From Hyphomicrobiales bacterium (GTDB taxonomy: Bacteria; Pseudomonadota; Alphaproteobacteria; Rhizobiales; Beijerinckiaceae): a stretch of 5,899 nucleotides of DNA. The notes beneath the pieces are model-generated. The model did no database searches and was not told the DNA's origin. It saw only the letters and a program-made list of their open reading frames with translations. This document shows, in pieces, positions 1-5,899 of the stretch (the first letter of the stretch is position 1; the number at the start of each line of letters is the position of its first letter). The translations under genes and the position numbers were made by a program. The DNA lies in contig PLUH01000062.1 of the NCBI GenBank assembly GCA_003164825.1, positions 914 through 6,812 of the forward strand. The letters run 5' to 3'.

Positions 1-394
1 CGGCGCGCGCGATCGGCGCCTTCGCCAGGCGCTCGAGAAGGACCTGGCCCTCGTTGAGGAAGCCCGCAGTGCAATAGCCGCACTGGAAGGCGAAATGACT
101 GATGAAGGCCTTCTGCAACGGCGTGAGCTCGCCGTCCTTCGCATGGCCTTCGACGGTGCGGATCGACTTGCCGTTGAAGCTGACGGCCGGGACGATGCAG
201 GTCGGGCTCGTATAGCTCGAGCGGTCGGGGTCATCGATGATGACCGCGCAGCTCAGGCATTGCGCGGCGCCGCAGCCGAACTTGGTGCCTGTCATGCCCA
301 GATATTCGCGCAGGAAATCGTTCATGGTCAGGTCGTCGCGCACGTCCTGCGGCCCGTAGGCGCGCCCGTTGATGGTGACGGTGAGCGACGTCAT
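1..394 (-). CDS. [2Fe-2S]-binding small subunit of a molybdenum hydroxylase (IorA-like), C-terminus cut by window edge
   Basis: Electron-transfer subunit of a xanthine dehydrogenase-family enzyme; it would pass electrons from the molybdenum centre of the large subunit to an outside acceptor. The 131 visible residues begin MTSLTVTINGR. They contain a plant-ferredoxin-type cluster site with C41, C46 and C49 (CGAAQCLSC) and the partner C66, then the start of the second [2Fe-2S] domain with CGYC at 105-108. The matching CxC pair of that second cluster would lie beyond base 1. The family is usually about 150-170 residues, so some 20-40 are missing. The ATG overlaps the large-subunit stop by four bases (ATGA) and has a good Shine-Dalgarno sequence. 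There is no signal peptide, so export, if any, would depend on the Tat-tagged large subunit. IorA is the nearest named relative, but isoquinoline specificity is not shown, so no symbol is given. Confidence 0.93.
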   Translation of the reverse strand, partial: MTSLTVTINGRAYGPQDVRDDLTMNDFLREYLGMTGTKFGCGAAQCLSCAVIIDDPDRSSYTSPTCIVPAVSFNGKSIRTVEGHAKDGELTPLQKAFISHFAFQCGYCTAGFLNEGQVLLERLAKAPIARA

Positions 395-3183
395 TTGGGC
401 GCTTCCTCGAGCACGGCCTGCTTCAGCATGGCTTGAGTCACCGGCAAGGACCGGAAGCGGCGCCCGGTCGCATCGTGGATCGCGTTGAGAAGCGCGGCGA
501 CGATCGGGGTCATCACGACTTCGGCCATGCCCTTCGGCCGCTCGTCGGCGTCAACGGGCGGCAACACCTCGACCTCGAGCCGGTCGAGCGGCAGGTCCGA
601 CCCCCGCGCGACGAGGTATTGGCCGAGATTCCATTTCCCGTTTCCTGGCCCGTCCTCGTAGAGAGGCAGCGTTTCGAGCAACGCGTAGCCGACGCCCATG
701 GCGAAGCCGCCCTGCGCCTGTCCCAGCACGACCTCCGGCACCAGCGCCCGCCCGCATTCGAGCACGCTATACGCCTTAGCGATACGCAGCGCGCCGGTTG
801 CGCGATCGATCTCGACGCGAACCAGAGAGCCGCACAATGTCGCATAGGTGGGACCGCTCTGGTTGAAGACGGTTGGCGGAAACCTGACGCTGGCGCGATC
901 GAGACGAACGAAATCGCCGCCGCCGCGGCGCACGGCAAGGGCGTCGATGTCGGCCGTCCACTCCCGTCCATCCACCGTGAAGGTCGCTTGCGACCACGCC
1001 CAGCGATTGAAGCCATGGGCCATCGCTCCGGTGACGCCATTCTGCGCGTGCGCCTTGGCCGCAACCGCCCCCAGGGTCAGCGGGGCAAGTCCGGGCATGA
1101 TGAGCTGCCCGTCCTTCCAGCGCGCCTTCTCCGATTCCCCGGCTCTTGGATCGCTCGTCGCCACACCCCACAATTCGAGCGCCGCCGGCCACAGGCCAAA
1201 GCGGAAAATGACTCGCGCGGCCTCGGCCGCCGCGTGCGTCCCGGCAAAGGCGCCTGTCGAGGCGGCGGTCGCCGAACTGATCGACGGCACCCAGCGCGGA
1301 TCGTGCGCCGCCGCGTCCTGCCCCTCCTGACTGATGGCGTAGGAGTCACCGGAGGTGACGAGATCGAGCGCCTCGAATCCGTCGACCTGGGCGAGGGCGA
1401 TTTCGTCGGCGACGCCGCCCAGATGCGTTGCGATCCGGTTGGCCGCCGCGGTCCCGACGGCGTTGCCGATTTCGGTGGCGTCGCAACGGATCGTGATATG
1501 ACCGTCGGGAGCGATCTCGACGGTTCCCAGCACCGTATCCCCTCCGGTGCCGTAGTTCTTGCTGGCGGTGGCGACGCCGGTCCCGACGAGGATTCCCGCC
1601 TCCCGTCCGCGCGCCTTCTCCTCGGCGCGCTCGTTCCAGATCGGATGCTTCTCCAGCTTGTCCAGGATCTCCGGGGTGCGGATCGACACGCTGTACGTGT
1701 TTCCGGCCATGATCCGGCCGCCGGGCGCGAGCGCGTTGCGGCGGCGGAACTCGAATGGGTCGAGCGGGAGCGCCGTGCAGATTTCGTCGACCATCACTTC
1801 GAGCGCAGTCGTCGACTGCACGGTTCCATAACCGCGCATCGAGCCCGCGGTCACCCCGCGTGAGTGGAACGCATAGGTGGTGATGTCGACTTTCGGGACA
1901 TAGTAAATGCCGACCGCCATGTTGGCGGAGACCGTCGCCACACTGACCGAAAAATTGGCGAGGCCGCCGCCATCCAGCGCGTGGTCGGCGGCGAAGCCGA
2001 CGATTTTGCCGGTCGTCCGATCGACCCCCATCCGGGTGCGGATCTTGAAGGCGTGCCGCTTGATCCCCGATTGAAACTGCTCGAAGCGGTTGTTCGCGAG
2101 CTGGACCGGACGATCGGGGAAGAACATCGCCGCCAGCGCGACGTAAAGCGGGAACGGCGTATGATCGCGTCCGCCGAATCCGCCGCCGCAATAGGCCGAA
2201 TTGGTGTTGATGCGCACTGGCTTCACGGCCGCCTCGGCCTCGCCGAGCAGATATGCGACCGCGCTGGCGACCTCGAAGGGCGACTGCGAGCCGACGACAA
2301 GCTCGAGGGTCTTGCGCGGCCCATCGAACCAGGCAAGGCCGCTTTCCGGCTCGAGAAACATCGGGTCGACCGACTGGGTCTCGAATTCGCGGTCCAGCAC
2401 CAAAAGCGCCGGATTGTCCGCCGCGAGTTCAGCCCGGATCCGCTCGCCGTGCTCCGCAGCTTCGGCATAGGCTTGCCCGGTCGGGATCGGGAGCCGCGCC
2501 CATATCGGCTCGCCCGTGTCCTCGAAGCGCCCGGGACTGACCCAGCCGTTCTTGAACGGCGAGAACACATCGGGCGCCTCGGGCGTCGGGCCGCCGACGC
2601 GGGTGAAGCGAAAAGCGCCGTAGTTGGGCGCCTTGACCGGGCCGGTTTCGTCACCGAACTTCGCGAACGCCGCATCGCGGAGCATGAGGCGCGCCTGATC
2701 GAAAGTGTCGAAGTCCTCGAAGATCAACAGCGCCACGGGCTGACCGAGATAGAGCGGCGTCCTGCCGACCGGGCAGAGCAGATCGCCGGCATAATATTCG
2801 GGGACCCGTATGCCGGTTCGAGCGAGATCGGCGGCGGTTATCACCACCGAAGGCTGCAACGCTCCCGGAAGCGCGGAGAGGTCGATACCGGCATAGACAT
2901 GGGTCGCGTCCGCTGCCCGAAGCACCATGGCGTGCGCCGTTTTCGACGGCCAGCCCGGGAGATCGGCGGCGCGAAAATCGGACGCATAGAGCTTGGCGCC
3001 CGTGACTTTGGCGACGCCGTCGACGCGGCCCATTCCGGTCGCGGCCGGATTCCAGCCTCCCCGTCCCGGCAGCGTCTCGCGGGCGGCAAATCCGGGCTCC
3101 GCGGCGATCGCCAGGCGCGACACGCTAAGCGCAATGCCGCTCGCCATCGCGAACCTGACGAACTCGCGTCGCGAGGTCTTCAT
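391..3183 (-). CDS. Tat-exported molybdopterin-binding large subunit, xanthine dehydrogenase family (IorB/aldehyde dehydrogenase-like)
   Basis: Catalytic subunit (930 residues) that hydroxylates an aldehyde or N-heterocycle at a molybdenum-cytosine-dinucleotide-type centre, probably in the periplasm. The N-terminus MKTSRREFVRFA is a twin-arginine signal (R5, R6) followed by a hydrophobic stretch, with likely cleavage after AIAA near residue 28. An a/b-hammerhead domain starts near 55 (GVAKVTGAKLYASDF). The family ME/LEP-type motif is LEPES at 277-281. Molybdopterin motifs are GGGFGGR at 333-339 and MRGYG at 449-453, and the catalytic glutamate is probably E888 in KGMAE. The usual GQG motif appears altered (EIGNAVGTA, 571-579). 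At 930 residues it is longer than most relatives (about 700-800), with extra sequence around 170-260. ATG at 3183 is chosen because it begins the Tat signal and lies 19 bases after the previous stop; the frame stays open upstream to 3468, but that part shadows the deacetylase gene. The substrate is unknown. Confidence 0.92.
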   Translation of the reverse strand: MKTSRREFVRFAMASGIALSVSRLAIAAEPGFAARETLPGRGGWNPAATGMGRVDGVAKVTGAKLYASDFRAADLPGWPSKTAHAMVLRAADATHVYAGIDLSALPGALQPSVVITAADLARTGIRVPEYYAGDLLCPVGRTPLYLGQPVALLIFEDFDTFDQARLMLRDAAFAKFGDETGPVKAPNYGAFRFTRVGGPTPEAPDVFSPFKNGWVSPGRFEDTGEPIWARLPIPTGQAYAEAAEHGERIRAELAADNPALLVLDREFETQSVDPMFLEPESGLAWFDGPRKTLELVVGSQSPFEVASAVAYLLGEAEAAVKPVRINTNSAYCGGGFGGRDHTPFPLYVALAAMFFPDRPVQLANNRFEQFQSGIKRHAFKIRTRMGVDRTTGKIVGFAADHALDGGGLANFSVSVATVSANMAVGIYYVPKVDITTYAFHSRGVTAGSMRGYGTVQSTTALEVMVDEICTALPLDPFEFRRRNALAPGGRIMAGNTYSVSIRTPEILDKLEKHPIWNERAEEKARGREAGILVGTGVATASKNYGTGGDTVLGTVEIAPDGHITIRCDATEIGNAVGTAAANRIATHLGGVADEIALAQVDGFEALDLVTSGDSYAISQEGQDAAAHDPRWVPSISSATAASTGAFAGTHAAAEAARVIFRFGLWPAALELWGVATSDPRAGESEKARWKDGQLIMPGLAPLTLGAVAAKAHAQNGVTGAMAHGFNRWAWSQATFTVDGREWTADIDALAVRRGGGDFVRLDRASVRFPPTVFNQSGPTYATLCGSLVRVEIDRATGALRIAKAYSVLECGRALVPEVVLGQAQGGFAMGVGYALLETLPLYEDGPGNGKWNLGQYLVARGSDLPLDRLEVEVLPPVDADERPKGMAEVVMTPIVAALLNAIHDATGRRFRSLPVTQAMLKQAVLEEAPK
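402..408 (-). promoter_or_regulatory. Ribosome binding site of the [2Fe-2S] subunit gene
   Basis: On the minus strand GAGGAAG lies seven bases before the ATG at 394. It sits inside the last codons of the large-subunit gene and supports this start together with the ATGA overlap. Confidence 0.7.
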
Positions 3184-3202
3184 GCGTCCCACCGCTGCAT
3201 GG

Positions 3203-4198
3203 TCACTGGGGAACCGCCGCCGCCAGGATTGCATCGGTATCGGCCAGCCAGACCGCGTCATCCATCTTGAGGCGCGCGAGCACGCGCCGCAGGGCCGCCG
3301 CTCCGTCAGGCGCGCCGACCACGAAGGGATGGATTCCGATGACCACCGTCGTCGCCTCTCGCGACGGGTCGGCGCGCGCCTCGTTCGCCAGCTCCAGGAC
3401 GTAGTCCACCCAAAGGGCCTCGATCTCCGCCGGCGATTTCGTCCTCGCCAGCTCCTGGCCCATATCAACCGTTACGACCGGATAGGGCAGCAGAGCTACC
3501 CACCCGTCCGGCGTCTTCAGGCGCGAAACGATGTCCGAATCCATCTGGTCGAGAGTATAGGCGATGCCCTCGGCGGCGATCGCCTGCATCGTGTCGCCGT
3601 CGGAATAGACGCTCGGGCTCGACCAGCCGGCGGGCCTGACGCCGGTTGCGCCTTCGATCATCTCCAGGGTCTGGCGGATGTAGGCTTTTTGCTCGGGAAG
3701 GCCTCGCCCGAGCGGCAGCATGCGGCTGGTGTTGTTCATGCCGTGGGCGATGATCGGCGCCTTCGGCTGCGCCGCCCGGAACTCCTTCCACACCGACGGG
3801 TGGGCGCCGGGGAACTCCGCGTTCAAAACGACGGTGAGCGGAACGCCCAGTTCCTTGAACAGCCGGCCGACGCGCGCGACCCCCCAGTCGATCCCGTATT
3901 GTCGGAAGGCCTCGTTCACGAGGTCCGGGTCGCGGGCCGCGAGATCCGGCCGGAACACCGGACCCTGACCCAGCCCGAACTCCTCGACGAACAGTGCGAA
4001 GCTGACGGCGACCTTTTTGCCGCCGGGCCATGCGGCGACATGGACCGGCTCGCGCGCGAAGCCGGTGACGGGGTCGATTCCGTCCTGGGCCAAGGTCGCC
4101 GAGGTAAGCTGAAAGGCGAGCAACAGCGCCAGTCCGGCGACGAAGCCTCGCCCCCGGACTCTCCGGGTGAGGACCTCGACTGTTGGGCCGAAGTTCAT
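3203..4198 (-). CDS. Exported polysaccharide-deacetylase-fold (NodB-like) protein, PuuE/allantoinase-like subgroup
   Basis: A 331-residue hydrolase of the polysaccharide deacetylase superfamily, probably cleaving a C-N bond (N-acetyl, amide or cyclic ureide). Residues 1-38 look like a signal: basic TRRVRGRG, a hydrophobic run GFVAGLALLLAF, then likely cleavage near ATLA-QDG. The fold begins at AAWPGGKKVAVSFALF (55-70). The order of motifs resembles PuuE-type allantoinases: VEEFG (E72, E73) where NodB enzymes have a TFDD aspartate pair, YGIDWGVARVGRLFKELGVPLT, AHG (H152), GWSSPSVYSDG (191-201), DQMDSD (217-222) and IGIHPFVVGAPDG (287-299, H290). The HxxxH metal pair of classical NodB enzymes is not evident. 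The ATG overlaps the upstream stop (ATGA) and lacks a clear ribosome binding site, which suggests translational coupling; longer starts in the same frame would lie inside the upstream gene. True sugar deacetylation cannot be excluded. Confidence 0.88.
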   Translation of the reverse strand: MNFGPTVEVLTRRVRGRGFVAGLALLLAFQLTSATLAQDGIDPVTGFAREPVHVAAWPGGKKVAVSFALFVEEFGLGQGPVFRPDLAARDPDLVNEAFRQYGIDWGVARVGRLFKELGVPLTVVLNAEFPGAHPSVWKEFRAAQPKAPIIAHGMNNTSRMLPLGRGLPEQKAYIRQTLEMIEGATGVRPAGWSSPSVYSDGDTMQAIAAEGIAYTLDQMDSDIVSRLKTPDGWVALLPYPVVTVDMGQELARTKSPAEIEALWVDYVLELANEARADPSREATTVVIGIHPFVVGAPDGAAALRRVLARLKMDDAVWLADTDAILAAAVPQ

Positions 4199-5298
4199 GG
4201 AAGGTCGGCCAGGCTCTTGGCGCCGGGCCCAGGTGTGATCAAGGTCGGCCATTGGTGCGAACCGAACGGCGCCTGCGGCGGCAGGTTTACCGCAATGTTG
4301 CGCTTGGCGTCCTCGTCGATGATGGCTTGACGCGCATCGCCGCCCATCAGCTCGTAGTCCATGAGATGGTAGTCGCCGAAGAACGCCGCGCCGACGGCCC
4401 GGTCGGCGATGATGCGGGTGAGCGAGTCGAGCATGTCCTCCGGGGTCGTGGTGAATGAGACCGTCTCGATCAGCATCAGCCGGTCGTTGATGGCCTCGGG
4501 CGGGAAGAACTGCGCGAGAACGCTGAACAGGACGTTGTTCTGGCGAGCGACGTAGATCGTGTTGCTGGCGGCATAGGTCTTGTCCCACTCATCGCCGAGC
4601 CTCTGCTTCCAGCCGCCGATCACGTCCATCCAATGGGCGACCTGGGTCTCAGCCGCCCAGGCGATGTTCTTCTTCAGCAGCGGCGACTGCTTCTTGGCGA
4701 ATTCCTGCAAGGCGTCGGCCGAGATCGCGTTGGTTTTCAGGCATTCGTCCATGAACGCGATGTTGTTCTGCAGGATGCTGCGATTGTTCGGCCGCCAGTC
4801 GTCCCGCATGGGCGTTGCGTCCAGGCCGTCGAGCGCGAATTGCATCCGGTCGCGGTAGGCCGCGAGCGAGCTACGCCAGGTCAAGTCGCCCGGGCTGTTC
4901 AGGTAGGGAACGACGACTTCGCCCAACGCCATCGTGCTGTGGGCGACGGACTTGAGCAGTTGATAGACGATCGGCACGGAAGGCGCGTCGATCGGCGCCA
5001 TTCCGGGTCGATAGAGGATGAACCGTCCGCCGGCCCCCGAGAACAATCCGAGAATCAGCGGGTGATGAGCGAGAATATTCTTCCTGAAGACCTGCCCGGC
5101 GTCGGCGTAGAGCTCGAACATCGTCGTATTGAGCTGCAGGATATTTTTGGTCCCGATTTCGGCCGGGCTCGCCGTTTCGGCTCCGACGATCTCTTTGAAG
5201 TAGGGCGGCAGATCGTCCGCGCGAGCGGACCGGCCCGATCCGGCGAGCGACAACAGTAGCGCGCAGGCGCCGCCCAGCGCGATCGCGACGATTCTCAT
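4195..5298 (-). CDS. Exported protein of unknown function, first gene of the cluster
   Basis: I do not recognise this 367-residue protein. It opens with a Sec signal peptide: a short MR n-region, hydrophobic IVAIALGGACALLLSLAG and likely cleavage at SARA-DDLPP (after residue 27). The mature part appears largely helical, with no obvious further membrane segment, no lipobox and no known cofactor motif. Histidines at 78, 79, 120, 222, 311 and 348 and one cysteine in the mature part (C186) are visible. The C-terminal 30 or so residues are rich in proline and glycine (NLPPQAPFGSHQWP, TPGPGAK) and may be an extended tail. Third codon positions are strongly G/C, as in its neighbours, so it is clearly coding. 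The ATG at 5298 has a good ribosome binding site, and its stop overlaps the deacetylase start. Its place at the head of the cluster suggests a role linked to the periplasmic enzymes, for example binding or accessory, but this is only inference. Confidence 0.9.
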   Translation of the reverse strand: MRIVAIALGGACALLLSLAGSGRSARADDLPPYFKEIVGAETASPAEIGTKNILQLNTTMFELYADAGQVFRKNILAHHPLILGLFSGAGGRFILYRPGMAPIDAPSVPIVYQLLKSVAHSTMALGEVVVPYLNSPGDLTWRSSLAAYRDRMQFALDGLDATPMRDDWRPNNRSILQNNIAFMDECLKTNAISADALQEFAKKQSPLLKKNIAWAAETQVAHWMDVIGGWKQRLGDEWDKTYAASNTIYVARQNNVLFSVLAQFFPPEAINDRLMLIETVSFTTTPEDMLDSLTRIIADRAVGAAFFGDYHLMDYELMGGDARQAIIDEDAKRNIAVNLPPQAPFGSHQWPTLITPGPGAKSLADLP

Positions 5299-5305
5299 GA
5301 TATTT

Positions 5306-5310
5306 TCCTC
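5306..5310 (-). promoter_or_regulatory. Ribosome binding site of the first cluster gene
   Basis: GAGGA on the minus strand lies seven bases upstream of the ATG at 5298, in an A/T-rich context (GAGGAAAATATC). It fixes the start of the unknown exported protein. Confidence 0.75.
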
Positions 5311-5376
5311 AAAAGAGCTCTTGCGGGAATCGATGGAGCGGCGGTTCGCCCCGCAGCCTTCATGCGCAGTCGAAGT

Positions 5377-5402
5377 AAAAGGCGCCAGCGCCGAGCTTTT
5401 TT
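5377..5402. other. Short GC hairpin flanked by A/T runs, possible weak terminator
   Basis: The 12 bases GGCGCCAGCGCC (5381-5392) form a four-base-pair stem with a four-base loop. On the plus strand a run of six T follows after four bases (5397-5402). On the minus strand TTTT follows the stem directly (5380-5377). The stem is short for a Rho-independent terminator. It could weakly end transcription from either side or attenuate the cluster leader, or it may be chance. Confidence 0.25.
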
Positions 5403-5418
5403 GCTGACCCTACCAAGC

Positions 5419-5447
5419 TTGCTAGCGAAGCGCGAAGGGGCGGTCAA
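5419..5447 (-). promoter_or_regulatory. Candidate sigma-70-type promoter for the four-gene cluster
   Basis: On the minus strand TTGACC (5447-5442) matches the -35 consensus at five of six positions. After 17 bases comes TAGCAA (5424-5419), a weak -10 with three matches. Transcription would start near 5412 and leave a leader of more than 100 bases before the ATG at 5298. The -35 box and spacing are good and the -10 is poor, so this is a proposal only. Confidence 0.35.
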
Positions 5448-5483
5448 TTCCACATTCGTGAGGAGGCCTGTTTCCGCGAATCC

Positions 5484-5502
5484 CCCGATTGCGACCATCG
5501 GG
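5484..5502. repeat. Perfect six-base inverted repeat in the intergenic region
   Basis: CCCGAT at 5484-5489 and ATCGGG at 5497-5502 are separated by seven bases. It lies upstream of the candidate -35 box, where an activator or repressor could bind. No T run follows, so it is not a terminator. Such a short repeat could be chance in GC-rich DNA. Confidence 0.3.
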
Positions 5503-5600
5503 CAATTGGTGACGACATCGATCTCCGCCGTCGTAGCCCGCGTGGACTCTCATGGACGGGCCCGGGTAAGCGGCGCCTCTGACAGTGGACAGTAAATCCG

Positions 5601-5843
5601 TTACTGCTCCTTCTTGAACAGGTCCTGGAAGATCAGTTGGCCCCAGATGCGGTCGCGTGCATGCACCAGCCAGCCACCCTCGTTGAGCTTTCCCAGCTTG
5701 ACGGGCGCCAACCCGAGTTGTTTGGCCAAATCCGCTACGGGAACGATCGCCTCCTCGTCGCTCGACAGAAAGACGAAGCAGCAAGGTTTCCACGCTTGGG
5801 AGAGCTGATCCCATTGTAGCGCGGATGACTCACTGTCAGGGCT
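5601..5843 (-). pseudogene. C-terminal remnant of an NADPH-dependent F420-reductase-like (COG2085-type) protein
   Basis: The open frame ends in TAA at 5601-5603 and gives 80 residues back to an in-frame TGA at 5844-5846. Its last 55-60 residues read like the C-terminal domain of the family: a strand CCFVFLSSDEEA, then VADLAKQLGLAPVKLGKL, NEGGWLVHARDR and the ending WGQLIFQDLFKKEQ. Full members have about 200 residues with an N-terminal GxGxxG nucleotide-binding fold, which is absent here. No ATG or GTG occurs in frame before the domain; the first TTG lies inside it. Only a few bases separate its upstream end from the stop of an unrelated frame, so no room exists for the missing half. It is probably the 3' remnant of a gene cut by deletion or rearrangement. 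A sequencing frameshift alone would not explain the loss of the nucleotide-binding half. Confidence 0.6.
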
Positions 5844-5899
5844 TCACGAACCGATAGGCGAAGCGATCGGTCTGGCCCTTGATCGAGGGATCGAACACC
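5836..5899 (-). CDS. C-terminal end of an unidentified protein, cut by window edge
   Basis: The frame enters from the right edge, runs for 20 codons reading VFDPSIKGQTDRFAYR and then FVKP, and stops with TGA at 5836-5838. The piece is too short to assign a family. The aromatic and basic mix looks protein-like, and the frame is open to the window edge, but coding status rests on 20 codons only. If real, it stops next to the F420-reductase-like remnant and may mark the rearrangement junction. Confidence 0.4.
   Translation of the reverse strand, partial: VFDPSIKGQTDRFAYRFVKP

Larger units (their letters stand above)
5299..5600. other. Intergenic region without a convincing gene
   Basis: About 300 bases between the remnant upstream and the four-gene cluster. 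It holds the candidate promoter, two short inverted repeats and the ribosome binding site described separately. A 67-codon minus-strand frame (5295-5498) ends in an ATGA overlap with the cluster's first gene. It has no ribosome binding site, and by hand count only about 37 of 67 codons end in G or C, well below the real genes here. I therefore treat it as non-coding. I see no tRNA, attachment site or insertion-sequence end. Confidence 0.6.

Noticed and set aside
433..1863. Long plus-strand open frame opposite the large-subunit gene
   Set aside because: Antisense shadow of a GC-rich gene; its arginine/glycine-heavy product shows no domain, while the minus strand encodes clear molybdopterin motifs.
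1346..2191. 281-codon minus-strand frame inside the large-subunit gene
   Set aside because: Alternative-frame shadow, extremely arginine-rich, within the molybdopterin domain coding sequence.
1864..3270. Second long plus-strand open frame opposite the large-subunit gene
   Set aside because: Same shadow effect; low-complexity charged product without recognisable motifs or a ribosome binding site context.
3184..3468. N-terminal extension of the large subunit to an ATG at 3468
   Set aside because: The extension lies in the deacetylase gene in another frame, and the Tat signal starts precisely at the ATG at 3183.
2993..4330. Plus-strand open frame spanning the start of the large subunit and the deacetylase gene
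   Set aside because: It crosses two real genes on the other strand and has no family features.
4199..4588. N-terminal extension of the deacetylase-like protein to 4588
   Set aside because: It would overlap the coding sequence of the exported unknown protein; the ATG at 4198 gives an ATGA overlap and a proper signal peptide.
5422..5814. 130-codon minus-strand frame over the remnant and the intergenic region
   Set aside because: It reads the F420-reductase-like domain out of frame and yields an arginine-rich product without family resemblance.
1..5899. CRISPR arrays, tRNA or rRNA genes, transposase genes
   Set aside because: No regularly spaced repeats, cloverleaf-like segments or transposase motifs were seen on either strand.

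Overview
The window looks like a piece of a GC-rich proteobacterial chromosome, most likely an alphaproteobacterium of the Bradyrhizobium/Hyphomicrobiales kind. The grounds are strong G/C bias at third codon positions, Tat- and Sec-exported enzymes, and the style of the protein families; the genus is inference. Every credible gene lies on the minus strand, so transcription runs from high to low coordinates.

Layout in the direction of transcription. At the right edge (5836-5899) is the last 20 codons of an unidentified protein. It is followed at once by an open frame without a start codon (5601-5843) that reads as the C-terminal domain of an NADPH-dependent F420-reductase-like (COG2085-type) protein; it is probably a gene remnant. 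A stretch of about 300 bases without a convincing gene (5299-5600) holds a candidate promoter, two short inverted repeats and the ribosome binding site of the next gene. Then comes a compact four-gene cluster: a Sec-exported protein of unknown function (4195-5298), an exported polysaccharide-deacetylase-fold protein of the PuuE/allantoinase-like type (3203-4198), a Tat-exported molybdopterin-binding large subunit of the xanthine dehydrogenase family (391-3183), and its [2Fe-2S] small subunit (394 down to base 1, cut by the window edge).

The first and second genes, and the third and fourth, overlap by four bases (ATGA). The second and third are 19 bases apart. One transcript with translational coupling is therefore likely. 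Three of the four products carry export signals. The fourth, the iron-sulfur subunit, probably leaves the cell folded together with its Tat-tagged partner. The simplest reading is a periplasmic oxidation system: the molybdenum hydroxylase oxidises an aldehyde or N-heterocycle and passes electrons through its [2Fe-2S] clusters, while the deacetylase-fold protein may hydrolyse a C-N bond in a related compound and the unknown protein assists in an undefined way. The substrate cannot be read from the sequence.

The most interesting points are the pairing of an allantoinase-like hydrolase with an exported molybdenum hydroxylase and an orphan exported protein, the unusual length and motif changes in the large subunit, and the headless F420-reductase-like remnant upstream.
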